From the NCBI GenBank assembly GCA_036245525.1, contig BTPG01000004.1:214853057-214917056 (forward strand): a stretch of DNA of 64,000 nucleotides. The letters run 5' to 3'. Shown piece by piece: positions 43,280 through 52,099 of this stretch. The notes beneath the pieces are model-generated. The model ran no database searches, was not told the DNA's origin, and saw only the letters and a program-made list of their open reading frames with translations. The DNA is from Semisulcospira habei (taxonomy: Eukaryota; Mollusca; Gastropoda; Semisulcospiridae). The number at the start of each line of letters is the position of its first letter. Within the stretch, counting starts at the first letter, position 1. Both the position numbers and the translations under genes were made by a program.

Positions 43280-43873
43280 GGAGCCAGGCGAACGCTAGGT
43301 TGTCGGGTCCCAACCTCGGCGTCGACCCAACCTCGGCCAAAGTGACGTATACTGCTAACAAATAGTAAGGTATCCTAACTTTTCAGCTTGAATTACGAAA
43401 AGTCCTCAGGGTCGTTATCATCACGGGTACATATCAGTGATTAGCCATCCCACTGGCCTACAATTTCACAACATTGGTGTGACATATAGTGCTCACAAAA
43501 AGTAAAGGATGTATTACTTTTAGCTTGAAATATTAAAATGTCCCAAAAAGTTTAAATATTAATGAGACCCCAAAAGGTGACCGCAGTTTGCAGATGGAAG
43601 GTGTTTTCCGACATTTTAATAATTCAGGCTGAAATTATGACGTCCCTTACTTTTTGTGAGCTCTATATGTCACACCAATGTTGTGAAATTGTAGGTCAAT
43701 GGGATGGCGGCCAATCACTGATATAACCGTTACTATACCCATTCTGAGAACGTGTAGTAATTCAAGTTGAAAAATTAATGTACCTTACTATTTATGAGCA
43801 TTATATGTCACTCTGGCCGAGGTTGGGTCGACGCCGAGGTTGGGACCCGACAACCTAGCGTTCGCCTGGCTCC
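43280..43873. mobile_element. Foldback J, two concentric inverted-repeat pairs
   Basis: Outer arms of about 60 bp: GGAGCCAGGCGAACGCTAGG, TTGTCGGGTCCCAACCTCGG and complement. An intermediate pair has AATAGTAAGGT with ACCTTACTATT. An inner pair has GTGTGACATATAGTGCTCAC with GTGAGCTCTATATGTCACAC. No ORF. Confidence 0.85.
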
Positions 43874-43931
43874 GGCAGCTGAGGGGTTTAATTCAAAGGG
43901 ATTGCCATGGCCGGCGGCAGTGCTGAGGTGA

Positions 43932-44180
43932 ACCGCTTTCCATCCGTCAGTGTAATTTTCGTGTGACAGATGAAAATTTCAGACACCACCTCCCCCCCTT
44001 AAAACAAATTATCAAAAAAATCAGTGTCAGAGACAAAAGTTTCAAGAAAAATCTCGCACGTGAAATATGCCGTTTGGGGCGAGCAATTCGGGTTGTCTGC
44101 AAACCGCTTGTCCCCTGCGAGTGTAATTTTCACGTGACGGATGCCGAATTTCAAATTCCAACACCCACTGCATGGCAAGA
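43932..44180. repeat. Degenerate direct duplication
   Basis: GTGTAATTTTCGTGTGACAG with AATTTCAGACACCACC near 43951, and GTGTAATTTTCACGTGACGG with AATTTCAAATTCC near 44120. Unit about 169 bp. No gene seen. Confidence 0.5.
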
Positions 44181-44247
44181 TAGATTCATCTTTTCCCGTC
44201 ATGTCTGTTTCCATCTCCCCTTCTTTTGTCGCAGGCGCTTGGTGCGT

Positions 44248-44347
44248 TTAACTCACCTTAGGCGCCCCGCATCAACAGCCGTGAAAGTGTCGCGTGGCTA
44301 CGCGACACTTTCTCAGGTATTGATGCGTGGCGCCTTCAGCCAGTTAA
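44248..44347. mobile_element. TTAA foldback family F, complete
   Basis: TTAACTCACCTTAGGCGCCCC to GGCGCCTTCAGCCAGTTAA. Central perfect hairpin GAAAGTGTCGCGTGGC with complement. Confidence 0.82.
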
Positions 44348-44424
44348 AGGTGGGTGTGCCAAATGCGCCCCGTGATAGGCTCCCTTCGATAATGAAGTTG
44401 CTGGAGAAATGACAAACAACATAA

Positions 44425-44480
44425 TTAAATAAATAAATAAATAAATAAAACGTTGTTCTCTTCTGAATAACAAGTAGTCT

Positions 44481-44519
<39 letters not shown>

Positions 44520-44522
44520 TTA
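44425..44522. repeat. (AAAT)n facing (TTTA)n
   Basis: AAATAAATAAAT at 44425-44448 and TTTATTTATTTA at 44478-44522. Facing arrays can pair as a hairpin. Confidence 0.9.
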
Positions 44523-44664
44523 GCAAACCTTTCACAGAATGTAAAGGCAAAAAGAAGCTGCTTGTGTCAAAACCTGACGACGGTAAACTTTTCCCCTTCA
44601 CTCGGAATCAGGTCAAAGACAGTAGACACCTTGCGGCAAGGTCCTGTAGTTGTTAGCGAGTATT

Positions 44665-44870
44665 TTAACCCATCACTGCCGATGAAACCTGAGCGCGATG
44701 CAGCTGCAAGAGACATAGATCCTCATGAGCCCCCGCGACTGCAGGGGCTCATGAGGATCTATGCCTCTTGCTGAGACTCGTATGTATCCGTGTTTCTTGG
44801 ACGGTGTTGGGTTTTGTTTGTTGAATGGACAAAGATTTCAGACCCAAGCATGCACGTAGTGCAGGAGCTG
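44665..44870. mobile_element. TTAA foldback family A
   Basis: TTAACCCATCACTGCCGATG. Core 44705-44771. Right end CAGACCCAAGCATGCACGTA without an intact TTAA. Confidence 0.87.
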
Positions 44871-44903
44871 CCGCAGGAGAGAGGAGCGAGGTGAGAGCGT
44901 GCG

Positions 44904-44904
<1 letters not shown>

Positions 44905-44946
<42 letters not shown>

Positions 44947-45018
44947 AATGAACTTTTATTTTTATTTTACAACGGTAAAATCATTTGGTTACAAGACCAA
45001 TTTTCAGAGAGGAGAGAG

Positions 45019-45065
<47 letters not shown>
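44905..45065. repeat. (GA)n tracts flanking repeat W
   Basis: GA repeats at 44905-44943 and 45009-45065, with ATGAACTTTTATTTTTATTT and ACAACGGTAAAATCATTTGG (repeat W) between. Confidence 0.8.
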
Positions 45066-45067
<2 letters not shown>

Positions 45068-45213
45068 CTCTCAGTAAAGCCATGCGTCTGCGCAAAGTTA
45101 TGGCTCACTACCAGTGTCAAAATCTCCGGAGATATTATCGGTTGTTGCGGCGATTTTGTGGTCTTTAGGTGATGTCCTAAAGGGAGACAAACCGGCTCTT
45201 GAGCGTTCTATCA

Positions 45214-45451
45214 TTAACCCCCTTGTGCATGCAGCCAGCGGACGGTGATGTTTACAGTGTGTGTGTGTGTTTGTATGTGTGTGTGTGTGTGTGTGCATGC
45301 GTGCGTGCGTGCGTGCCTGTGTGTGTGTGTGCGTGCCACGTGCGTGTGTGTGTGTGTGTGCGTACGTGCGTGCGTGCTGCGTGTGTGTGTGTGTATGTGT
45401 GTCCTGTACTGTAAAGTACATGTAGCAACGACTGCATGCACACAGGGAATA
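45214..45451. mobile_element. TTAA element family E with (TG)n in its loop
   Basis: TTAACCCCCTTGTGCATGCAG then GACGGTGATGTTTACAG; the right arm is ACTGCATGCACACAGGG. Between lies about 150 bp of TG/CG-type repeat. The terminal TTAA on the right is mutated. Confidence 0.7.
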
Positions 45452-45473
45452 AAACGACAGCAACAGCGTCTCA

Positions 45474-45860
45474 CTAAGGGAGTGTTTCCATATAACGGCG
45501 CGATAGCGACGCGAAAGCCGCTCGCACCGAGAACATAGAAATAAAGAAGGAGTGTTTCCAAATGCAGGACGCGATTTCGGTGTGACAAACGAAAGCGGCG
45601 CGACAACATTGTATCGCCCCATGGAGTGATTCAAGGGCGATTCAGCTGCAGTGTTGCTGTTGAAGGGGGCGGGGCTTTGAATAGGTGACAACAACTCGCA
45701 ATAATTCTAAACAACTTACATAGAGGCGCGATGCCGCCTGTCGCACCGCTGTGTCACAGCGGAAACACACAAAGCGATTCTCTGCCTGCTGCTCAGCTAC
45801 TGTTTTGCCGTGTCGCGTACCGCGCCGCTATCGCGCAGCTGGATGGAAACAGGCCCTTAG
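45474..45860. mobile_element. TIR element T (GTTTCCAT ends)
   Basis: CTAAGGGAGTGTTTCCATAT with GGCGCGATAGCGACGCG at the left, and CCGCTATCGCGCAGCTGG then ATGGAAACAGGCCCTTAG at the right. A second internal GGAGTGTTTCCAAATG at 45550 suggests nesting. No transposase. Confidence 0.75.
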
Positions 45861-45899
45861 TCCGCAGTTTTTGGGAGCGTCGCCTCCCTTCCGCTTTTG

Positions 45900-46010
45900 T
45901 TTCCTGGGTACCTCCCACCTCCCTCTCTCCCTCCCCCCCTCCCCTCCCCGCAAATCATCATATTCCTCCTGTCTCACCACCCCTGCTCTCCCTTTCTTAA
46001 CCCCCCACCC
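45900..46010. repeat. C/T-rich tract
   Basis: CTCCCTCTCTCCCTCC and similar. 46010-46240 beyond it shows no feature. Confidence 0.6.
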
Positions 46011-46242
46011 GGGTCTGCCCTGGGGGACTTGGGTGGGGTTAGGTACTTTTTAGTTCCCAGGGTCACCCTGGTCAGCCCCACAGGGTGAGTTTTCCTCTCT
46101 ATTCTGGGGCATGTGTTTCTGTCTACCCGAGATCCATTCACCTGTATTTGCCTTTTTAAAACTCTCCCTACTGTCTGCACTGCCTGTAGCTCTTGATATT
46201 GGATGTGTGTTGTTAAATGGTCTTAGCTTTATTTAGGCCCCA

Positions 46243-46395
46243 TGTTTTAGGTTTATTTAACGTATTTGACCGGCTGGCGACATACATTCAATGTTCTGTT
46301 TAGTTTTTTTTTTTTTCACAAGCAGTGCAGGCACGTCCTGAAAAAGCCTTGTTGCTGTCGGGACGTTAAGCAATGTACAATCAATCAAAAACCCT
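46243..46395 (+). repeat. Dispersed repeat Q
   Basis: AGGTTTATTTAACGTATTTG, ACATACATTCAATGTTCTG, TTGTTGCTGTCGGGACGTTA, tail AATCAATCAA. Retroposon-like 3' end. Confidence 0.75.
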
Positions 46396-46398
46396 TTC

Positions 46399-46611
46399 TT
46401 AACCATCTCACTTCTAGCTGGTTTCTTCACAAATCGTTTTTCTGAAATCTTTCATATTGCAACGCCAAAGAATCTCACACGTCCAGGAAGCGTGGATAAA
46501 AACTCGGCTCAGCAAGAGGCATAGATCTTCATGAGCCCCCGCAGGTGCGTGGGCTCATGAAGACCTATGTCTCTTGCAGCTGGATCTTGTTCACTCTGTG
46601 AAAGGGTTTAA
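46399..46611. mobile_element. TTAA foldback family A, complete
   Basis: TTAACCATCTCACTTCTAGC to GTGAAAGGGTTTAA. Core 46512-46577 GCAAGAGGCATAGATCTTCA and complement. Confidence 0.9.
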
Positions 46612-46898
46612 AAAATCTTGCACGGCACGTTTTGCTTTAAACAGTTCTATCAGTTTTGTTGGCGTGCAGATCATCAACAGGCCCATGCAGTTCGTCCCAG
46701 ATCAATTCACATTAGAAGCTTACAGACATCATATTGTGGGACAAATGCGTCGCTTATGTGCGGTTAACAGTAAACTTGGAATACAGCGAGTCGCCTGGGA
46801 ATCCAAATGTTCTTGTTGCTAGATTCGAAGTCTGTCATTTAAGCAAAAGTGATTTCTGTCGAGATAGTTGGTGTTCTAGTGAGCAATGGACCAGGGGC
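46612..46898. other. No recognised gene
   Basis: Nothing recognised. Confidence 0.35.
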
Positions 46899-46935
46899 CA
46901 GCTGCATGAGCGAGCTTAGTTCTGTGCCAGCCATT
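46899..46935. mobile_element. Foldback H arm interrupted by family B
   Basis: CAGCTGCATGAGCGAGCTTAG then TCTGTGCCAGCCATTAA. The match to foldback H ends exactly at the TTAA where the B element begins. Confidence 0.75.
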
Positions 46936-47027
46936 AACTCATTCAGTCCTGACGCACTACAGCAGGAGATGGGTCGACCATGATCATTCAAGGGTAGTGC
47001 CAGATTAGCTTGGCGCCTGTCGGCACA

Positions 47028-47112
47028 AACTATCTTAACGGCAGGTTTGAAAATGGGTTTTTGTGACCAAATGCTTTTACCGTTGTAAAATAAAGGTTCA
47101 TTGTTCATTGTT
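47028..47112 (+). mobile_element. Repeat W inserted in the hairpin
   Basis: ATCTTAACGGCAGGTTTGAA, ACCGTTGTAAAATAAAGGTT, CATTGTTCATTGTT. Its 3' tail is a TTCATTG repeat after AATAAA, as in a retroposon. Confidence 0.75.
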
Positions 47113-47138
47113 CCTGCAACTGGTGCATAGTCATTAGA

Positions 47139-47284
47139 TTAAAAAAAAAATTAAAATACTTTTTGTAAATTGCGTTTTTGTAATTAGTTATTTTTGTACA
47201 ATTAGTTTTTGTTAAGCGCCTAGAGCACTAATCCGAGGTTAGGCGCTATACAAGTACTCATTATATTATTATTATTATTATTAG
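47139..47284 (+). mobile_element. LINE 3' end with (ATT)n tail and target duplication
   Basis: GTTAAGCGCCTAGAGCACTA and GGTTAGGCGCTATACAAGTA match the tail at 29418-29470 (inverted). Flanked by ATTAGAT on both sides, a 7-bp target-site duplication. Confidence 0.85.
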
Positions 47285-47525
47285 ATGACGACTTCAAAAT
47301 TTGGGAAATACGGCCGTCGGGCTGAGTGAGTTAACTATACCAAATAGCGACAGTCATATCGGCCCGCGTACCTGTCGTTTGCATATAGCTGCAGCCTTGA
47401 AAATGAACACCGTTCCCGCCAGTGGGAACGTGTCAATATACTTTATATCTGAAGTCGTTGTGAACCGAACGCCAAAGCGCCCAAGCTCTCAAGCCCAAGG
47501 AACATGAATACGCAAGTGACGTCAA

Positions 47526-47589
47526 CAAGAGGCATAGACCCTCATGAGCCCCCGCAACTGCGGGGGGCTCATGAGGATCCATGCCTGTT
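47526..47589. mobile_element. Family A hairpin core
   Basis: CAAGAGGCATAGACCCTCATG and complement. Flanks decayed. Confidence 0.85.
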
Positions 47590-47678
47590 GCCGTAGGTTC
47601 GTGTTAACTTTTTCTCTGAACAAAATTCGGAGTGAACAAGAATAAAAACTGGCGAGTTACTAAATCCCAATTTTTGCA

Positions 47679-47755
47679 TTAAACTCTGTGGCTGTCTGTA
47701 GCGCTTTTTTGCAGGAATCACCCCGACAAAAAACGCTACCGACACTGAACAGCGA
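47679..47755. mobile_element. TTAA foldback family C, partial
   Basis: TTAAACTCTGTGGCTGTCTG, TAGCGCTTTTTTGCAGG and CGACAAAAAACGCTACCGAC. The right TTAA is lost. Confidence 0.75.
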
Positions 47756-47968
47756 AAGTAAGTTGCAAGTCTAGGTGGGGACCTGTACAAAACCCATGAT
47801 GGATCCGTCATGTACACTCGCTGTAGCAGTCTCACCGCTGGGATTGTACGCTCTCTGTAAATGTCACAAGTGTCAGAAAAAAATGGCCACACTTCAAAAG
47901 TTTCCCGGGCACAGCCGTGCAGGGATCAACATAAAAACCACTCAAATCAATGCCCGTAACCAGTAATC

Positions 47969-48180
47969 CCTTCCGGTCGCGCATGCGCCCTCTAACCCGG
48001 TCCCTCTCGCGCATGCGCTCTGCTGACTCTCCAGACCGCCTTCCGAGCAAGATGGCGACCGAGTTATTAGATTTAAAAGTCAGTGGCGACCCGCCGCCGC
48101 GAGAGTAACTTCCCTGGAGAGGCGATGAGAGCACGAGCTGCGTCCCCTGAGCAAGACCGGTAACCCATTATTTTAATGTA
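47969..48180 (+). promoter_or_regulatory. CpG-rich candidate promoter with NRF1-, ETS- and YY1-like sites
   Basis: Two GCGCATGCGC palindromes (47979-47988, 48009-48018; NRF1 type), CTTCCGG at 47970 (ETS core, inverted), and CAAGATGGCGACC at 48048 (YY1 type). In animal housekeeping promoters this YY1 context often overlaps the start codon. The ATG at 48052 opens MATELLDLKVSGDPPPRE before a stop at 48106, and a possible weak donor (GA|GTAACT) lies at 48105. That donor would not be in phase with Gfi1 exon 2, so any product would be separate or non-coding. Confidence 0.4.
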
Positions 48181-48481
48181 TATTTAAAGCGGCGCTCGCC
48201 GCCGCGCGTCGTGTTGGGAGGAAGTTAATGAGATATGATTTCCCTGCTGAGTCGGCCTGGTCTCCGACTCGCAGTCATTCAGTGAACCCTCGATGATCTG
48301 CTCCGTCTGAGAAAAACAAATGTAAACACGGCTGGTTTTTAGCTTCTTTTTTTTTTTTCTTCTTTTTTTTTTTTAAGACGTGGCGCGCACGCACGACTAC
48401 ACGCGACAAACGAATTAAATAAACTTTGGTTAAAGCGATCTTTTCCTGGCAAAGAAAAAAAAAAGAAAAGAAAGAAAAGGT
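48181..48481. other. No recognised gene
   Basis: CpG-moderate start, then T-runs (48344-48376) and an A/G-rich stretch; nothing coding. Confidence 0.35.
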
Positions 48482-48573
48482 GCAACCCTTTGCGCGTCGG
48501 TAGCGGTTTTTGTCGCGATGATTCCTGTCGGAATCATCGCGACAAAAACCTCTACCGACACGCAAAGGGTTAA
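48482..48573. mobile_element. TTAA foldback family C
   Basis: CAACCCTTTGCGCGTCGGTA to GACACGCAAAGGGTTAA. Stem GCGGTTTTTGTCGCGATGAT and complement, almost perfect. The left TTAA is mutated to GCAA. Confidence 0.92.
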
Positions 48574-48966
48574 CATCTCACAACGTATCTGTTTTGTGTC
48601 ATTTCTTGGTGCGTCTTACAAAAAAAAATGTTGTGCGAAGTGTCAAACTTTAACTTTTGATTAGTTGTGTAGTCTGAATCTTGTCGAATGAACGATTTTT
48701 CTGCTTTCCGTCTTCTTTCCTATGCCGGAGAGTAACTTTTCTGTAGGATGTACTCTGCCGCTCAGACATTTTCTTAAGAGTTCAGTCCAGTGCGCATGCC
48801 AAGTAACGGGAAAGCAACGAAAAAGTGGTAAAAATAGCCAAGCTCACGCAGTGCCAGCGAGCCTTGTCTGGGCGGATCTCCCCGTCGATAATGTTCTCTA
48901 GGGGAAATGATCTTGCAGCAGCTGAAGTCGGCATGGTTAGGCCGACAAAGAGCTGCAACCATTCTG
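48574..48966. other. No recognised gene
   Basis: Nothing recognised. Confidence 0.35.
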
Positions 48967-49294
48967 TTGATCTACTCACTGCTGAGAAAATGTGAACTCG
49001 GTCTAACTGCAAGAGGCATAGATCTTCATGAGCCCCCGCGACTGCGGGGGCTCATGAGGATCTATGCCTCTTGCTGAGACCACTTTGTGTCCTTGTTTTT
49101 TGGACAAATGATATAAAGTAATGTACATGATAGTTAAGTCCTATCCGTCTGTGTCCTTTGGCCCCAACTGGGTCCCTCTACAATAAACGTTGTTCTTGTT
49201 CTTGTTCTTGTTTTGGACAGTTGTGGCTTTTGGTCGTTCAGTGCACGCAACTTATAGAAACAAAAAGTACGCCCGTTGGCTGGAAAGGGGTTAA
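48967..49294. mobile_element. TTAA foldback family A with a retroposed insert
   Basis: CTACTCACTGCTGAGAAAATG at the left, core 49009-49074, right end GGCTGGAAAGGGGTTAA. An insert at 49107-49210 splits the right shoulder. Confidence 0.9.
49107..49210 (+). mobile_element. Retroposon 3' end with 9-bp target duplication
   Basis: GTCCTATCCGTCTGTGTCC, CCCTCTACAATAAACG and a (TTCTTG)n tail. Flanked on both sides by TTTTGGACA. Confidence 0.85.
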
Positions 49295-49651
49295 AGGATG
49301 AGAAGAGGGGGGTGCTTGGAGGCGGTTTCTGGTATTTCAGTCTATGACTGAAGCCCTAGGAGTAGGGCCAGCCACTCGATCTGGTAGCCCCATTGATCAA
49401 CGGCAGTTTGCGGTAAAGAGACTTTGATCGCGCTGAGTGGATGAACCACGGTGTCTCAAGGGTTGGCGCCAGCAGGAATGAGAGTCGGTAGTGCAGATTA
49501 AGGCTAATCGTAATGTACAGGCTCTCGTGCGTGCGTTATGTGCTTTGTTAGTCATTATTCAAATACAAGCGTGTACACTGACACTCATACTGGCCGTTGC
49601 TGCACCGAAACTCTAACTGAAATACAAACTCCACCACGTCCGGGCCTTGTA
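49295..49651. other. No recognised gene
   Basis: Nothing recognised. Confidence 0.35.
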
Positions 49652-49737
49652 GTAACCCGTTGGCCGCCGGTAGTGTGTTTGGTCGAGGTGATTCCTGCAG
49701 GAAACACGCTAACATGCTTCCGACAACCAAAGGGTTA
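49652..49737. mobile_element. TTAA foldback family C, diverged
   Basis: GTAACCCGTTGGCCGCCGGTA to GACAACCAAAGGGTTAC. The central arms are weaker than in other copies. Confidence 0.8.
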
Positions 49738-49767
49738 CTATCAGATGCCTGATAGTACCTGAATTAT

Positions 49768-49822
49768 TTCTTTTTCATCATGGATCCATCTCCTATCAAC
49801 TTATGATGCCCCCCCCCCCCCC
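49768..49822. mobile_element. Family B end fragment and poly-C
   Basis: TCATCATGGATCCATCTCCTA then TCAACTTATGATGCC and a C-run. Confidence 0.5.
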
Positions 49823-49892
49823 TTCCCGTGTTCTGCTGAGAATTTGTCTATTACACCCTCTTTCCAAAGTAGCATTTCTTTTCTCATGTGCT

Positions 49893-49893
49893 G

Positions 49894-49939
<46 letters not shown>

Positions 49940-50020
49940 CTGATTGATCGATCGATTGATCGATCGATCGATTGATTATTTGCTTGTTTTGTTGTCTACC
50001 GTATTGAAAATACGGTAGAC
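49893..50020. repeat. (TGAT)n and a short hairpin
   Basis: GATT/GATC tetranucleotide run to about 49980, then a perfect 12-bp stem GTCTACCGTATT-GAA-AATACGGTAGAC (49994-50020). Confidence 0.9.
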
Positions 50021-50164
50021 TTTGAAATGGGGCAGGTCGGCGCGCATTCCGGAGCATGCACATGACCTTTTTGGCGTGCGGGGCAGAAATTCTGGCAAAG
50101 AAGTAACAATATAAATATGACGTCACGTCTAGCTAAGCAAACCTTGCTGGAGAACGTCTTTTTG

Positions 50165-50352
<188 letters not shown>

Positions 50353-50598
50353 CAACGACTAGAGCCTTCGTTTGATGACGGACAAGCTTGAAATTATACG
50401 AATAGGAATACTTTTATTGTCCCAAATGTAAACATGAAACAACTACATACATTTTACTAACTAGAACACACCGACCGACAGTGAGTTTGTGCACGTACTC
50501 GTATATACATCACAACCATCTGTAATGTTAATATCCACCTAGAAAGAAAACGTGCTTAAAAACTGAGACGTCACTACCTTATACCGGGCGCACAACTC

Positions 50599-50622
50599 AC
50601 ACACACACGCACACACGCAAAC

Positions 50623-50691
<69 letters not shown>

Positions 50692-50698
50692 GCACAAG
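50599..50698. repeat. (CA)n microsatellite
   Basis: CA repeat with ACGC ends. Confidence 0.95.
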
Positions 50699-51149
50699 CA
50701 CTTGCGTATCACATGACATTGCAAATTCATAGACCTGAGGCTGACATCTTGACCGTCCTTCAAGTGATGACATGACTATAGGTCTATGCCATGGCTTCAT
50801 TTAGGAGACGGATAGATGATGGCACGAAAGAAAGACGTCTGCGAATTGTATGATATTGTCCCTAAAAGAATAATCTCGTGGCAGTTCTTTTTGAATTTTT
50901 TTAATTAAGATGCTCTTTGGAGAGAAAATGGCCGTTTCACAGAAACCGGTTGATCTACACTGGAGTCCGTAATTTTTCTTATTTTTACTAGATGTTTGCA
51001 GTTAGTTAGATAAAAAGGAGATATTGAATGAGTTCGTTAACCAGCATTGTAATCTAGAACTTTTGGAATGATAATTAATTTTTTTAAATTCACGCTTTTG
51101 GGATTAATTTCACAAAATTATTTGGGATTAATCTTAAAACAATTGAATC
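50699..51149. other. No recognised gene
   Basis: AT-rich, nothing recognised. Confidence 0.35.
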
Positions 51150-51495
51150 TTGTTTTTACGAAAAACCAATTTTCTCATTAATAATCGCATGCTTTTTCAT
51201 ATACGGTCATTACGTAAGCCTACAGTTTGTCTCGGCTGTCGGGTACGATTATGTCAATTGTGACCTGTGTGCCCTAGGTGTGAAAATCAGACAATTTTCT
51301 GCACCACTTTTTCGGTCATTTGTAAAGCAGCTAACATAACTTTATTTTTTTCTTTTACGAAAAAAAACTATCTTCTCATTAATACCCGCATGATTTTTCA
51401 TAAACAGTGTTTGCATAAGCCTGCTGTTTGTCCCGGCCTGGGGGTAGGATTAGGTCAAATTGTGACCTGTAAGCCCTTGGCGTGAAAATCAGTAA
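51150..51495. repeat. Degenerate two-copy direct repeat (about 190 bp apart)
   Basis: TTTTTACGAAAAACCAATTTTCTCATTAATA / GTCATTACGTAAGCCTACAG / TGTGACCTGTGTGCCCTAGG, and again with CTTCTCATTAATACCCGCAT / GCATAAGCCTGCTGTTTG / TTGTGACCTGTAAGCCCTTG, in the same order. Confidence 0.7.
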
Positions 51496-51655
51496 GAAAA
51501 TTGCAAAGTTGATTCTCTGATACGTCAAATGTTAGTACTGCGATGAGTGACGTATAACATCGAGTCGTCACTATGAACACGGAGTCGTGGGACGATGCCA
51601 TGTCGTAAAGCTTGAAGTGACGTCATTTCACTGCTCGTGCTATTATTTTTTTTCA

Positions 51656-51905
51656 GCGTAGCTATGCTACGCCAGACCACAGAGCTTACAAATGGCGGGA
51701 ATCGCCGTGTGTCCGTCTTTATTTCTGTGTGCCAGTGTTTGGGGATCAGAGGGTGGGTTAGAGTAGAAGGAGTAGAAGGAGATGGATTCCTGTCGCTTCA
51801 CGAGCCCACAGAGCGTACTAATGGCGGGTAGCGCCGTGTGTTCGTCTTTATTTGTGTGCGCCGACGTGTGTGTTGATCAGAGGTTGACTTAGAGAAAAGG
51901 CAAAT
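51656..51905. repeat. Degenerate two-copy direct repeat
   Basis: CCACAGAGCTTACAAATGGCG / CGCCGTGTGTCCGTCTTTAT and CCACAGAGCGTACTAATGGCG / CGCCGTGTGTTCGTCTTTAT, about 127 bp apart, preceded by the palindrome GCGTAGCTATGCTACGC. Confidence 0.75.
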
Positions 51906-52099
51906 GGATCAGCATAATAAGCCTAAAAATATGAACAACATTGAATGTTCCTAAACGATAAACGCGTGTGAGCTCCAAACAATACAGTAGACTTTAGGAT
52001 GAAATCCCCATCTTGTTATTTTTAGCACAGATTGGATTAATCCAAGACATCTTTCAGTTCTTAATAAAGATGTATAATCATTATGTTCTCTGCGTGCAG

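Larger units (their letters stand above)
42637..43891. mobile_element. Composite family A element holding a minisatellite and a nested foldback
   Basis: TTAACCCTTCCGCTGCC at 42637 and GAGGGGTTTAA at 43891, with the A core at 43211-43275 (CAAGAGACATAAACACTCATG and complement). The left subterminal region has become a 34-bp array and the right subterminal region contains element J. Confidence 0.75.
46934..47334. mobile_element. TTAA foldback family B carrying two retroposon inserts
   Basis: TTAACTCATTCAGTCCTGACG to GGCTGAGTGAGTTAA. The left arm runs to GGCGCCTGTCGGC and is then broken by repeat W (47028-47112). The right arm is lost. The shoulder CATAGTCATTAGAT is broken by a second insert (47139-47284). 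Confidence 0.88.

Noticed and set aside
43963..44412. 149-codon + strand open frame
   Set aside because: It runs through a degenerate duplication and through foldback F; no family resemblance.
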